A stretch of DNA of 64,000 nt from Microbacteriaceae bacterium PS02066 (GCA_029959545.1 JASCPH010000001.1:1-64000); one strand, 5' to 3'. Numbered from the stretch's first letter, positions 1 to 9,367 are shown. Program-made: numbers and translations. The notes: generated by a model from the letters alone, not told the origin.

Positions 1-682
1 CCTGCGAGGCGCCGGAGGCGAGCTGGTCGGCGCCCGCGGCGAGCTGACCGACGCCGCTGGACAGCTCGGTCGCGCCCTGGGCGGCGCTCGCGGAGCCGTC
101 GGCCAGCTGCTTCGCGCCGCTCGCCGCGTCGCCCAGCTGGTCGTGCAGCGTCGTGAAGCCGAGCAGCACGTTCGTCAGATACTGCTCGGAGACGGCGCTG
201 CCGAACACGGATGCGGCGGTCTGCGTGATCTGAGCGGTGATCGCCTGGTCGACCACACGTCCGTCCGGCGCGCTCTCGACCGAGATCGTCGCCTGCTCCG
301 GGGTCGAGCCGGGAGCGGTGGAGGTGGCGGCGGCGGAGAAGTTCTCGGGGATCGTGATGACGGCGCTGTAGGTGCCGTCGGCGAGGCCCGCGGCTGCATC
401 CTCGTCGTTGGAGATCGTCCAGTCGATGTTGCTGGGGACATCCGACGAACCCTCGACGAGTCCCGCGGTGAGCTGGCGCCCGAGCGGGGCGAGCTGTCCG
501 TTGATCTCGACCGGCTTGTCGTCGTTCACGATCGCGGCCGACATGTTCTCGAGTCGTTCCACGGGGTTGTAGAGGGCCGCCACGAGGAGCCCGCCGATGA
601 TGACGGGCAGCAGCACGATCCCGAGCACTGTCAGCCAGGTGACGGGACGTCGGGCGTGGGAGCGTTCGATGGGGACGGTCAT
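1..682 (-). CDS. YhgE/Pip-like membrane protein, 3' part missing
   Basis: Reading leftward from an ATG at 682, the frame stays open to the window edge (227 residues seen). It begins with a short basic stretch and one membrane helix (about residues 15-37, WLTVLGIVLLPVIIGGLLVA). An extracellular-type region follows, and then the start of Gly/Ala/Ser-rich repeats of the type ADGSASAAQGATELSSGV. This layout is that of the YhgE/Pip family, which is related to ABC-2 permeases and includes the phage infection protein. The C-terminal membrane helices lie outside the window. The ATG overlaps the TGA of the upstream MMPL gene (ATGA), so the two are translationally coupled and probably act together in envelope export. 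The substrate is unknown. Confidence 0.85.
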   Translation of the reverse strand, partial: MTVPIERSHARRPVTWLTVLGIVLLPVIIGGLLVAALYNPVERLENMSAAIVNDDKPVEINGQLAPLGRQLTAGLVEGSSDVPSNIDWTISNDEDAAAGLADGTYSAVITIPENFSAAATSTAPGSTPEQATISVESAPDGRVVDQAITAQITQTAASVFGSAVSEQYLTNVLLGFTTLHDQLGDAASGAKQLADGSASAAQGATELSSGVGQLAAGADQLASGASQ

Positions 683-3447
683 GCGAGCACCTCCGCGGGG
701 GACGTGGGAAGGGTGACGGGCTCGCCGGCGCGGTAGCCGGCGTCGGTGAGCAGCGTGCGTGCGGCGGCGATATCGGATGCGGACCCGACGGCGGTGGCGA
801 CGAGGGTGAGTCCGCGTGAGGCGGCATCTCGGAGGACGGTGAGGGCCTCGTCGCGCTCGATGCGAGGCAGTCGTTCGAGGCGGTCGATGCCGTCGACGAC
901 GACGACCGCGGGGGAGCCCTCCACCGCGTGTCGGAGGTCGTCGACGGGGTCGGATGCGGTGGCCAGAAGAGCCATCCCGGCGCGCGCACGCACCCAGGCG
1001 CCGCGCTCCGGCAGCAGGTGGCCCGCGACCCGGAGGCGCCCGTCGCTCGGGTTCAGCCGGCCCGCCAGCACGAGCGTCAGCGCGTGCGTCGCGGCGGGGT
1101 CCTCCGCGGCGACGACCAGCGCCTCGCCCGGTTCGACGGCCGCATCCACCGGGCCGAACACGGGCCTCGCCTCGGTGCGCAGTGCGAGTCTCTCGGCGAC
1201 GACGACGGCGGAGCCTTCGCTCGCCCACTCGCGCAGCGACAGCTCGCGTTCGACGGCCTCACCCTCGATGTCGAAGTGCGGCAGGATGCGCTCCAGCCAC
1301 TTCGGCATCCACCAGGCCTTGTCTCCGAGCAGCGTCATGACGGCGGGCACGAGCGTCATGCGCACGAGGAACGCATCGATGGCGATTCCCGTCGCGAGTC
1401 CGAGCGCGATCGGCTTGAGATTCGAATCGCCCTCGGGGACGAAGGCCGCGAAGACGGCGAACATGATGATGGCCGCGGCGGTCACCACGCGGGCGGATGC
1501 GGTGTAGCCGCTGCGCACGGCCTCGAGCGCGATCTCTCGCGCCGGGCGGTGGGGGTTGTCGCGGCGAGCGTGAACGAAGTCCTCCCGCATCCGGGAGACG
1601 AGGAACACCTCGTAGTCCATGGCGAGACCGAACAGCACGCCCATCAGCACGATCGGCATGAAGCTGATGACCGGGCCGACGCGTGCCACGTGCAACAGGT
1701 CGGCGAACCAGCCCCACTCGAACACGGCCGCGACGACGCCGAACGAGGCGGCGACCGAGAGCAGGTAGCCGAGTGCGGCCTTGACCGGCACCCAGATGGA
1801 GCGGAAGACGATCATCAGAAGGATGAGGGAGAGTCCGACGACGAAGATGCCGAAGGGCAGCAGCGCCGCCGACAGGCGGTCGGAGATGTCGATGGCCACG
1901 GCCGTGAAGCCGGTGACCTGGAGATCGACCCCGTACTCGTCGAGCAGGCGGTCGTGCTGGGCGCGGAGCTCGCGCACGAGCTCGGCCGTGGCCGGGTCGT
2001 CGGCGGCGGTCTCCGGCACGATCTGCACGATGCCGGTGTCGGCCGCCTGGTTCGGGGTCGCGAGGGCGACCTCCTTCACACCCGGGATTCGGGAGATCTC
2101 GTCGCCGAGGTCCTCCATGAGGGTGAGCGGGTCGGTGGAGGTGACGATCGTCCCGGTCATGATGAGCGGGCCGTTGGCGCCGGGACCGAAGTGCTCGCTC
2201 GTGAGGTCGTACGCGACGCGGGCCTGGTCGCCCTTGGGCAGCTGACCGGCGTTGGGCAGGGCGAGCGCGAGGCTCGTCGCCGGGATCGCGGCCACACCGA
2301 GGGCCGCGACCACCGCCACGGTCGTCACAACGGGGTGGCGTGTCACCATGCCCACCCATCGCGCCGAGAAGCCGCGCCGGGCGGACGCGGCCGCATCCCG
2401 GGCCGGTCGGCGGTCGCGCCTGCTCCAGCCGCGCACGCGCCCCTTGACGAAGCCGAGCATCGCCGGGGTGAGCGTGACCGCGACGAGCACGGCGATCGCG
2501 ACGGCGACGGCAGCCGCGATACCCATCGTCGTCAGGAACGGGATGCCGGCGAAGCCGAGGCCGATGAGCGCGATGAGCACCGTCATGCCCGCGAAGAGCA
2601 CGGCGGATCCCGCGGTGCCGGTGGCCCGGGCGGCGGACTCCTCGGGGTCCGCTCCGTCTCGCACCTGGTCCTGATGTCGGGAGATGATGAACAGCGCGTA
2701 GTCGATGCCCACGGCGAGCCCGAGCATGAGCGCGAGCAGCGGGGTCGTCGACGACACCGAGGCGAACGCAGTCGCCACGAAGATGAGCGCCATCGACAGC
2801 CCGACCCCCAGGATCGCCGTCATCAGCGGGAGTCCCGCGACGACGAACGAGCGGAAGGTCACGATCAGCACGATCAGCGCGATGATCAGGCCGACGAGTT
2901 CGGTGACGGTCACACCGGGAAGCGAGATGGCGAAGAGGTCGCCGCCGAGCGCGACCTGCGAGCCCGCGGGGAGGTCCGGCTCCAGCGCGTCGACGGTGGA
3001 CTGCAGATCGGTGCGCGTGGACTCGGGCACGTCGGTGGCCTGACCGTCGAACTGCATCCGCACGATCGCCGCGCTGTCGTCGTCGGAGATGCTGCCGGTG
3101 ATGGACGCGTCGTAAGGGTCGGTGACCGCGAGCACGCCGTCGAGCTTCTCGATCGTCGCGATCGTGTCCTCGATGTGCGTCCGGTAGTCGTCGTCCGTGA
3201 TCTTCGTCCCGTCGGCGGCGACCACGACGAACTGCGCGTTGGTGCCGCTGACCTGGGGGAAGGTGCGTGAGAGCTGCTCCAAGCCCGCCTGCGACTCGGT
3301 GCCCGGGATCGAGAAGCTGTTGTCGGTGCCCTGCGAGAACACCGCGGCACCGCCGCCGGCCAGGACGAGCAGCAGCAGCCAGGTGATCAGGACGCGCCAC
3401 GGGCGACGGTACGACCAGCGGCCGAGCGAGTACAGGAGCGTGGACAC
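679..3447 (-). CDS. MMPL family transporter with degenerate ABC ATPase-like C-terminal domain
   Basis: The protein has 922 residues from a GTG at 3447, chosen because GGAGG lies 5 bases upstream. A start 60 bases further out lacks this signal. Residues 1-725 form a typical MMPL/RND-like permease: one N-terminal helix, a large periplasmic domain, five helices, then the same plan repeated. Residues about 730-922 are not MMPL. They resemble an ABC nucleotide-binding domain (VEPGEALVV, LAGRLNPSDGRLRVAGHLLP, VVVVDGIDRLE), but the Walker A position reads AEDPAATHALT and lacks the GKS/T. MMPL pumps export lipids or drugs using the proton gradient. The tail may be a regulatory remnant. Expression is probably controlled by the divergent TetR gene through the GATAC repeats between them. 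Confidence 0.88.
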   Translation of the reverse strand: MSTLLYSLGRWSYRRPWRVLITWLLLLVLAGGGAAVFSQGTDNSFSIPGTESQAGLEQLSRTFPQVSGTNAQFVVVAADGTKITDDDYRTHIEDTIATIEKLDGVLAVTDPYDASITGSISDDDSAAIVRMQFDGQATDVPESTRTDLQSTVDALEPDLPAGSQVALGGDLFAISLPGVTVTELVGLIIALIVLIVTFRSFVVAGLPLMTAILGVGLSMALIFVATAFASVSSTTPLLALMLGLAVGIDYALFIISRHQDQVRDGADPEESAARATGTAGSAVLFAGMTVLIALIGLGFAGIPFLTTMGIAAAVAVAIAVLVAVTLTPAMLGFVKGRVRGWSRRDRRPARDAAASARRGFSARWVGMVTRHPVVTTVAVVAALGVAAIPATSLALALPNAGQLPKGDQARVAYDLTSEHFGPGANGPLIMTGTIVTSTDPLTLMEDLGDEISRIPGVKEVALATPNQAADTGIVQIVPETAADDPATAELVRELRAQHDRLLDEYGVDLQVTGFTAVAIDISDRLSAALLPFGIFVVGLSLILLMIVFRSIWVPVKAALGYLLSVAASFGVVAAVFEWGWFADLLHVARVGPVISFMPIVLMGVLFGLAMDYEVFLVSRMREDFVHARRDNPHRPAREIALEAVRSGYTASARVVTAAAIIMFAVFAAFVPEGDSNLKPIALGLATGIAIDAFLVRMTLVPAVMTLLGDKAWWMPKWLERILPHFDIEGEAVERELSLREWASEGSAVVVAERLALRTEARPVFGPVDAAVEPGEALVVAAEDPAATHALTLVLAGRLNPSDGRLRVAGHLLPERGAWVRARAGMALLATASDPVDDLRHAVEGSPAVVVVDGIDRLERLPRIERDEALTVLRDAASRGLTLVATAVGSASDIAAARTLLTDAGYRAGEPVTLPTSPAEVLA

Positions 3448-3483
3448 CGGCGCCTCCGTGGGTCGAGGTGGTCGGGCGGGTTC

Positions 3484-3516
3484 GATACGGAAGTGTATCC
3501 GATACAACTGTGTATC
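3484..3516. promoter_or_regulatory. Probable TetR operator in the MMPL/TetR intergenic region
   Basis: Four alternating half-sites, GATAC (3484), GTATC (3495), GATAC (3501) and GTATC (3512), form overlapping inverted repeats. The central one is TGTATC-C-GATACA (3494-3506). The array sits between a TetR gene and the leftward efflux genes it probably controls. The spacing suggests two dimers binding side by side, as in QacR-type operators. This is inference from position and symmetry. Confidence 0.6.
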
Positions 3517-3585
3517 CTAGAGTCGCCTCCGTGGTGAACCTGGGCGATCGATGAGAGCCACATGGATGTGGTGGAAGGAGAGATC

Positions 3586-4209
3586 GTGACGCAACCGGCC
3601 GTGCCCCGAAGTCGCGAGAACACTCGTGCGCGGCTGCTCGCCGCCGCATCCGAGGTCTTCGCCGAGTCGGGGCTGGAAGGCGCTTCCGTCGAGGCGATCT
3701 GCGAGCGCGCCGGCTTCACGCGCGGTGCCTTCTACTCCAATTTCGCCTCCAAGGAGGAGCTGCTGCTGGGGCTCATGCAGCAGGTCGCCGACCAGAAGCT
3801 GGAGCGGGTGACCGAGCGGGTGCGCGAGCTTGGCGAGGACACCTCGGTCGACCGCAATGTCGCCGAACTCGTCACGAGCGTCCTCGACGTCGGAACCGAC
3901 GTGCCATCGGGTGTCGTGCTCATGAGCGAGATCCGCACGAACGCGATGCGCGACGAGCGGCTCGCCGCGGCCTACCTCGCCTGGGTGACCGCCATGGCGG
4001 AGCGGGTCGCGGAGATCATCGGCGATATCGCGGGTGCATACCGGCTGCGGCTGCGCATCCCCGCGATCGAGTTCGCGCGGCTGATCCTCGACGTGTGGGA
4101 CGCCACCTGCGCCTTCGCGGTGATCTCGGGTCTCGCGCCACTGGCCGCGAAGGACCTGCTGACCCAGCGCACGGCGACGCTGGCGGCGGCGGTCACGGAC
4201 GCGGGGTGA
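3586..4209 (+). CDS. TetR/AcrR family transcriptional regulator
   Basis: The protein has 207 residues from a GTG at 3586, preceded by GGAAGGAGA at good spacing. An in-frame ATG at 3562 has no such signal. The N-terminal helix-turn-helix is canonical TetR (ASVEAICERAGFTRGAFYSNFASKE). The ligand-binding C-terminal region is not identifiable. It is divergent from the MMPL/YhgE efflux pair and is most likely its local repressor. Its 3' end overlaps the convergent menC by 17 bases. Confidence 0.92.
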   Translation: MTQPAVPRSRENTRARLLAAASEVFAESGLEGASVEAICERAGFTRGAFYSNFASKEELLLGLMQQVADQKLERVTERVRELGEDTSVDRNVAELVTSVLDVGTDVPSGVVLMSEIRTNAMRDERLAAAYLAWVTAMAERVAEIIGDIAGAYRLRLRIPAIEFARLILDVWDATCAFAVISGLAPLAAKDLLTQRTATLAAAVTDAG

Positions 4210-5194
4210 GCTCGGACTCGCTCACCAGCCGATAACACCGCTCGAGCCGGTCCTCCCACCAGCTGCGGCGGGCGGGGTCAGCGGCATGCCTGTGCAACAG
4301 GTCGGCGTTCGGCGCCGCACGTCGCACCTCGATCGCACCGTCGGCGGCACGCAGCGGCGCGGCGGTGACGTCGGCCGCCAGCAGCGACGCGGTCCCCAAC
4401 CCGCAGTCGTAGTCGAGTTCGGGAAGCGCCGCCGCGAGCGCGAGTCCCATGCCGAGTCCCACCGATGTGTCCAGGGCGCTGGAGACGACGGCGGGAAGCC
4501 CCGCATCCGCGACGATCCGCAGCGCCCGGCGCACACCTCCGAGCGGCGCCGCCTTCACCACCAGCAGATCGGCCGCCCGCTCGCGGGCGACGAGCAGCGG
4601 ATCCGCGGCCTTGCGAACGCTTTCGTCGGCGGCGATGTCGATGCCGGAGCGGTGCACGCGCCAGCGAAGCTCGGCGAGCTCCGCCACGCTCGCGCACGGC
4701 TGCTCCGCGTACTCCAGGTCGTATTCGGCGAGCGCGCGCAACGCGTGCTCCGCCTCGTCGACGTTCCATCCGCCGTTCGCATCGATGCGGATGCGGCCGG
4801 TCGCGCCCATCGTCTGGCGCACCGCGGCGACCCGCGCGACGTCGTCGGCCAGGGTCTGTCCGGCTTCGGCGACCTTCACCTTCGCGGTGCGGCAGCCGTC
4901 GAAGTGGCTGAGCACCTCCGCCACGTCGGATGCGGCAACCGCGGGCACGGTGGCGTTGACCGGGATGCGGGTGCGCACCGCATCCGGCTGCGGATTCCAG
5001 GCGAAGTCGATCGCCGCGGCCAGCCAGGTCGCCGCCTCGTCGTCGCCGTACTCGGTGAAGGGTGAGAACTCCGCCCACCCGGCGGGGCCCTCGAACAGGA
5101 GCGCCTCGCGCACCTCGATGCCCCGGAAGCGGGTGCGCAGCGGAAGCGCGACCACGTGGAGGTTCGAGCGGATGTCGGCGAGTGCAGGAGTCAC
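4193..5194 (-). CDS. menC: o-succinylbenzoate synthase (short actinobacterial form)
   Basis: This is an enolase-superfamily enzyme of 333 residues that dehydrates SHCHC to o-succinylbenzoate in menaquinone synthesis. Seen in the sequence are the K-x-K motif in AKVKVAEAG, a metal-binding Asp in RIRIDANGGW, YAEQPC and LVVKAAPLGGV. I chose the GTG at 5194 (GTGACTCCT) because a longer frame would run into the divergent LLM gene that starts at 5229. It is the first men gene of the locus, on the opposite strand from menB, menE, menA and menD. Confidence 0.92.
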   Translation of the reverse strand: MTPALADIRSNLHVVALPLRTRFRGIEVREALLFEGPAGWAEFSPFTEYGDDEAATWLAAAIDFAWNPQPDAVRTRIPVNATVPAVAASDVAEVLSHFDGCRTAKVKVAEAGQTLADDVARVAAVRQTMGATGRIRIDANGGWNVDEAEHALRALAEYDLEYAEQPCASVAELAELRWRVHRSGIDIAADESVRKAADPLLVARERAADLLVVKAAPLGGVRRALRIVADAGLPAVVSSALDTSVGLGMGLALAAALPELDYDCGLGTASLLAADVTAAPLRAADGAIEVRRAAPNADLLHRHAADPARRSWWEDRLERCYRLVSESELTPRP

Positions 5195-5228
5195 TGCTCC
5201 ATTGTGCTGGCGGTCGTAGGCTGACGGC

Positions 5229-6026
5229 ATGCCTCTTCTCGACACTCCGGTCCGCCTCGGGCTCCAGCTCCAGCCGCAGCACGCCACCTACTCCGACATC
5301 CGCGACGCCGTCGTGCGGTTCGAGGACATGGGCGTGGACATCCTCTTCAACTGGGATCACTTCTATCCGCTGTACGGAGAGTCGGACGGTGCGCACTTCG
5401 AGTCCTGGACCATGCTCGCCGCGTGGGCCGAGCAGACCGAGCGCGTCGAGTTCGGCGCGCTCGTGAACTGCAACAGCTACCGCAACCCCGACCTGCAGGC
5501 CGACATGGCCCGCACGATCGACCACATCAGCGCCAAGGGCGGCGAGGGACGGTTCATCTTCGGCACGGGTTCGGGCTGGTTCCAGCGCGACTACGACGAG
5601 TACGGCTACGAGTTCGGCACCGCGGGTTCGCGTCTGAACGACCTCGCCGACGGCCTCGCGCGCGTGACGACGCGGTGGGGCAAGCTGAACCCGGCGCCGA
5701 CTCGCCGCATCCCGATCCTGATCGGCGGCGCGGGTGAGCAGAAGACGCTTCGTCTGGTCGCACGTCACGCCGACATCTGGCACAGCTTCGTCGCGCCCGA
5801 GGACATCGCGCACAAGGTCGGTGTGATCGAGAAGTGGGCGGAGGCCGAGGGACGAGACGTCTCGAACCTCGTGATCTCGAACGAGCTCAAGGATCGCGAC
5901 GAGGAGTACGCCGACGCGCTGTTCGCCGCGGGTGTGCGCACCTTCACGCTGGGACTCAACGGCCCCGACTACGACCCGGAGATCGCTCGCCGCTGGCTGC
6001 GCTGGCGCGACACGAAGAACGGCTGA
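5229..6026 (+). CDS. LLM class (F420-dependent type) oxidoreductase
   Basis: The protein has 265 residues with the luciferase-like monooxygenase fold. LGLQLQPQHATYSDI opens the barrel, and FNWDHFYPLYG, FGTGSGWFQRDYDEYGY and IPILIGGAGEQKTLRLVARHAD are typical family blocks. Many actinobacterial members use coenzyme F420, others FMN. The substrate cannot be told from sequence. It is divergent from menC with about 34 bases between the starts, so the two may share a control region. Confidence 0.88.
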   Translation: MPLLDTPVRLGLQLQPQHATYSDIRDAVVRFEDMGVDILFNWDHFYPLYGESDGAHFESWTMLAAWAEQTERVEFGALVNCNSYRNPDLQADMARTIDHISAKGGEGRFIFGTGSGWFQRDYDEYGYEFGTAGSRLNDLADGLARVTTRWGKLNPAPTRRIPILIGGAGEQKTLRLVARHADIWHSFVAPEDIAHKVGVIEKWAEAEGRDVSNLVISNELKDRDEEYADALFAAGVRTFTLGLNGPDYDPEIARRWLRWRDTKNG

Positions 6027-6031
6027 GCGTG

Positions 6032-7165
6032 TCAGTCGTCTGAGAGCATGGAAGGTAGATAGCCCAGCGCGTCCAATCGACGAATGAGCCGCGGTGCAAG
6101 CGGTCCGCGGGAGAGCGAGAGCCGGTAGAACCGGGGACCTTCCTCAGCATGCTGGAGTATTCGGCGGTCGAGAAGGCTCCGTATCGCGCGAGAGCGGGCT
6201 GAGGCGGTTCCCTGCAGCGTCGGGCCGAGATCGCCTGCCTTGACGACGCCGCGTTCGAGTGCGATGCGAAGTGCGTCTCGCTCTTGCGAGGTGATCAAGC
6301 CGTCACGATGGAGAGACTCCAGGGCGGGGCCCACCAGCTCCGTGATCACGAAATCGTGCTGTTGGAGCTCCACAAGACGCGCGACGTCGTTGCGTATGCC
6401 TCGCACGAAGAACTCGGCCCATGCGATGGTGCCGTTGTCGCTGAGATCGTCGGCGCGTTCGAGTGCGGCGATGTAGGCCTCGCGTTGGTTACCGAAGACC
6501 GCGGTGGGTTTGAGTGCGCTGCAGCCGCGCGTGGCGAAGATCGTCTTGCGAAGCATGGCGTACGTGAACAGGCGGGATACGCGTCCGTTGCCGTTCTGGA
6601 ACGGGTGTATCCAGACGAAGCGGTGATGCGCGATGGCGATCTGCAGCATCTGTTCGTGCAGGGGGCGCGGGGCGTTGGCAAACTCCAGTAGTGATGTCAT
6701 CTCGGCGTGCACAGTGACCCAGCTGGGAGGAACATGCGCGGATCCGGTGATCGCGACCTCCACCTCGCGGTACGCCCCCGGATGCGGATCCCCTTCACGG
6801 AGGAGTTCATCGACCGTGCGGCGATGCAGTTCACGTACGAAGGAGTGCGACAGTGGCGCGCGGGGATCGATCTGGTCGATGAACCTCGCCGTTTCTGCGA
6901 TGTTGGCGATCTCCCGGAAGTGGTCTTCGTAAGTGGTCGCGCCAGATCCCACCTGTTCGATGGCGTCGTACACCGTCGTATGGTTGCCTTCGATGCGGGC
7001 CGACACCACGCTCATGACGACGTCGAACAATCGGTGCAGCTCGACGTACGTGTCGTATGGTGTCGTTCCCGTGCCGATATCGGCACGGAGGCGCTCGATC
7101 TCGAAGAGCGTGGCAACGAGCTCCGTTCCGAAGTCCAGGCGCGGGATCGCGTACTTGTCGTGCAT
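6032..7165 (-). CDS. Fic family protein with N-terminal inhibitory motif and C-terminal winged helix
   Basis: The protein has 377 residues. The Fic active-site motif HPFQNGNGR is at about residues 187-195 and carries the catalytic His. Residues 55-60 (SARIEG) fit the inhibitory (S/T)xxxE(G/N) helix, which makes this a class II Fic that is self-restrained in cis. The C-terminal third looks like a winged helix (LTSQERDALRIALERG, LLDRRILQ). Fic enzymes of this type transfer AMP or similar groups onto proteins. The target is unknown. It lies inside the menaquinone locus, convergent with the LLM gene, and no antitoxin gene is adjacent. Confidence 0.9.
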   Translation of the reverse strand: MHDKYAIPRLDFGTELVATLFEIERLRADIGTGTTPYDTYVELHRLFDVVMSVVSARIEGNHTTVYDAIEQVGSGATTYEDHFREIANIAETARFIDQIDPRAPLSHSFVRELHRRTVDELLREGDPHPGAYREVEVAITGSAHVPPSWVTVHAEMTSLLEFANAPRPLHEQMLQIAIAHHRFVWIHPFQNGNGRVSRLFTYAMLRKTIFATRGCSALKPTAVFGNQREAYIAALERADDLSDNGTIAWAEFFVRGIRNDVARLVELQQHDFVITELVGPALESLHRDGLITSQERDALRIALERGVVKAGDLGPTLQGTASARSRAIRSLLDRRILQHAEEGPRFYRLSLSRGPLAPRLIRRLDALGYLPSMLSDD

Positions 7166-7315
7166 GCTCTCGATTATTGCGCCGTCATGGCCAACTAATT
7201 GCCAAAATCGTCATTTCTCGTCTTGGATTCGGTATCTACTCCCCTCGTTTCGCTTCTGATTATTTGCGGATCTCTCCGACGAGATTTGCTCTGCGGAGCG
7301 AACTAGGATTGCTGC

Positions 7316-8218
7316 GTGAGCGTCTCCGAACTCTTCGACCCGGCGGAGTGGGAACTCGCCCCCGGGGCGGATACCTACACCGACATCACGGCGCACGTCT
7401 CGCGCGACGGCCGCATCGCGCGCATCGCGTTCGACCGCCCCGAGGTGCGAAACGCCTTCCGCCCGCACACGGTGGACGAGCTCTACCGCGCGCTGGATGC
7501 GGCTCGCCAGAACCCGCGCATCGGCGTCGTCCTGCTCACCGGCAACGGCCCGAGTCCGAAGGACGGCGGGTGGGCCTTCTGCTCCGGCGGCGACCAGCGC
7601 ATCCGCGGCCGCGACGGCTACAAGTACTCGGACGACCAGGCGACGGTGGCGGATCCCGCACGGGCGGGGCGCCTGCACATCCTCGAGGTGCAGCGCCTCA
7701 TCCGCTTCATGCCGAAGGTCGTCATCGCGGTGATCCCCGGCTGGGCGGCCGGCGGCGGCCATTCGCTGCACATCGTCGCCGACCTGTCGATCGCCTCGGC
7801 CGAGCACGGCCGGTTCAAGCAGACGGATGCGGATGTGGGCTCCTTCGACGCGGGCTACGGCTCGGCGTACATGGCCCGCCAGGTCGGTCAGAAGATCGCG
7901 CGCGAGGTGTTCTTCCTGGCGGAGGAGTACTCGGCTCAGCGCGCGTACGAGATGGGCGCGGTCAACCGTGTCGTCCCGCACGCCGATCTCGAGCGCGAGG
8001 CGATCGCGATGGCGCGCACCATCCTCACCAAGTCGCCGACGGCGATCCGGATGCTGAAGTTCGCCTTCAACGCCGTCGACGACGGGCTCGTGGGACAGCA
8101 GGTCTTCGCCGGCGAGGCGACCCGTCTGGCGTACGGCACCGATGAGGCGGTCGAGGGGCGGGATGCGTTCCTGGAGAAGCGCGAACCGGACTGGTCGCCC
8201 TACCCGTGGCACTACTGA
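7316..8218 (+). CDS. menB: 1,4-dihydroxy-2-naphthoyl-CoA synthase
   Basis: This is a crotonase-fold enzyme of 300 residues (GTG start) that closes the naphthoate ring in menaquinone synthesis. It has the MenB signatures FCSGGDQRIRG, IPGWAAGGGHSLHIVADLSIAS, the TDADVGSFDAGYGSAYMAR block and the C-terminal EKREPDWSPYPWHY. Its end overlaps the start of menE by 13 bases, so the two are coupled. Confidence 0.96.
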   Translation: MSVSELFDPAEWELAPGADTYTDITAHVSRDGRIARIAFDRPEVRNAFRPHTVDELYRALDAARQNPRIGVVLLTGNGPSPKDGGWAFCSGGDQRIRGRDGYKYSDDQATVADPARAGRLHILEVQRLIRFMPKVVIAVIPGWAAGGGHSLHIVADLSIASAEHGRFKQTDADVGSFDAGYGSAYMARQVGQKIAREVFFLAEEYSAQRAYEMGAVNRVVPHADLEREAIAMARTILTKSPTAIRMLKFAFNAVDDGLVGQQVFAGEATRLAYGTDEAVEGRDAFLEKREPDWSPYPWHY

Positions 8219-9342
8219 CCGCCCGGCTCCCATCGACGCCCAGCGCCCGCGGGGTGCTGGCAGCGGTGCGTGCGGCCCTCGATGGCGCGGGTCCCGCCGT
8301 GCACCTCGGCGGCACGTCCCCCGTACCGGTGCCGGCGGGGGTGGCCGCGGTCGTGACGACCTCGGGGTCGACGGGCTACCCGAAGGACGTGCTGCTCAGC
8401 CGCAGCGCGCTCATCGCGAGCGCGAGCTCCACGGCCGCGCGGATCGGGGAGGGTGCCTGGCTGCTGGCGCTGCCCGCGACCTACGTGGCGGGCCTGCAAG
8501 TACTCGTGCGCTCGCTGCTGGCCGGCCACGAACCCGCGATCCTCGAGGGTCACTTCTCGGTGGAGGGTTTCGTCGCCGCTGCGCGGGGCATGGCCTCCGC
8601 CGCGCACGGCGCACGCACGCCGACCTACTCCTCGCTGGTTCCGGCGCAGGTGAACCAGCTGATCGCCGCGGCCGACGCCCCCGAGGTGCGTGCGGCCCTC
8701 GCCTCGTTCGAGGCGATCCTCGTCGGCGGACAGGCGCTTCCGGATACCGTGCGCGAGCGAGCCGCATCCCTCGGAGCGCGCATCGTGCGCACGTACGGGG
8801 CGAGTGAGACGAGTGGCGGATGCGTGTACGACGGCGTTCCGCTGGACGGGGTGCACGTACGGGTCGCCGACGGCGAGGTGCAGCTGTCGGGGCCGATGCT
8901 CGCCGAGGGCTACCGCGACGAGCCCGAGCGCACGGCCGCCGTCTTCGTGCGCGACGACGCGGGGCAGCGCTGGTATCGCACGGGAGACGCCGGCTCGTTC
9001 GACGCCGGACGCCTGAGGGTCACCGGCCGTCTCGACAACGTGATCGTCTCCGGCGGGGTCAACGTGTCGCTCGACCGGGTCGAGCGCGTCGTGCGCTCTC
9101 TGCCGGGATTCGCGGACGCGGTCGTCGTGGGCGCGGCGCACGAGCGGTGGGGCGAGACGCCCGTCGTCGTCGTGCCGGGGGATGCGGCCGCATCCGCGAG
9201 CCTGGACGAGGTGCGCGCCGCGGTCCGCGCCGAGCTCGGAGCACCGGCACGACCCGATCGCATCGAGGTCGTAGCGAGCATCCCCGTACTGTCCAGCGGC
9301 AAGCCGAACCGTCGCGCGCTCCGCGCGCTCATCGAGCGCTGA
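8206..9342 (+). CDS. menE: o-succinylbenzoate-CoA ligase (short actinobacterial MenE)
   Basis: This is an adenylate-forming enzyme of 378 residues (GTG start) that activates o-succinylbenzoate with ATP and CoA. Motifs in order: TTSGSTGYPKDVLL (phosphate loop), RTYGASETSGG, RWYRTGDAGSFD, GRLDNVIVSGGVNV and the C-terminal LSSGKPNRRAL with the adenylation lysine. It is shorter than the enterobacterial enzyme (about 450), as is usual in actinobacteria. It overlaps menB and is followed closely by menA. Confidence 0.93.
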   Translation: MALLTARLPSTPSARGVLAAVRAALDGAGPAVHLGGTSPVPVPAGVAAVVTTSGSTGYPKDVLLSRSALIASASSTAARIGEGAWLLALPATYVAGLQVLVRSLLAGHEPAILEGHFSVEGFVAAARGMASAAHGARTPTYSSLVPAQVNQLIAAADAPEVRAALASFEAILVGGQALPDTVRERAASLGARIVRTYGASETSGGCVYDGVPLDGVHVRVADGEVQLSGPMLAEGYRDEPERTAAVFVRDDAGQRWYRTGDAGSFDAGRLRVTGRLDNVIVSGGVNVSLDRVERVVRSLPGFADAVVVGAAHERWGETPVVVVPGDAAASASLDEVRAAVRAELGAPARPDRIEVVASIPVLSSGKPNRRALRALIER

Positions 9343-9367
9343 CGTCGTCGCAATAGGATGACTGCTC

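Noticed and set aside
928..3270. Long rightward frame of 780 codons opposite the MMPL gene
   Set aside because: It is rich in Arg, His, Asp and Glu without domain features. It is a by-product of high GC opposite a real gene.
1259..3649. Long leftward frame of 796 codons overlapping MMPL
   Set aside because: Arg-rich shadow of the MMPL gene in another frame.
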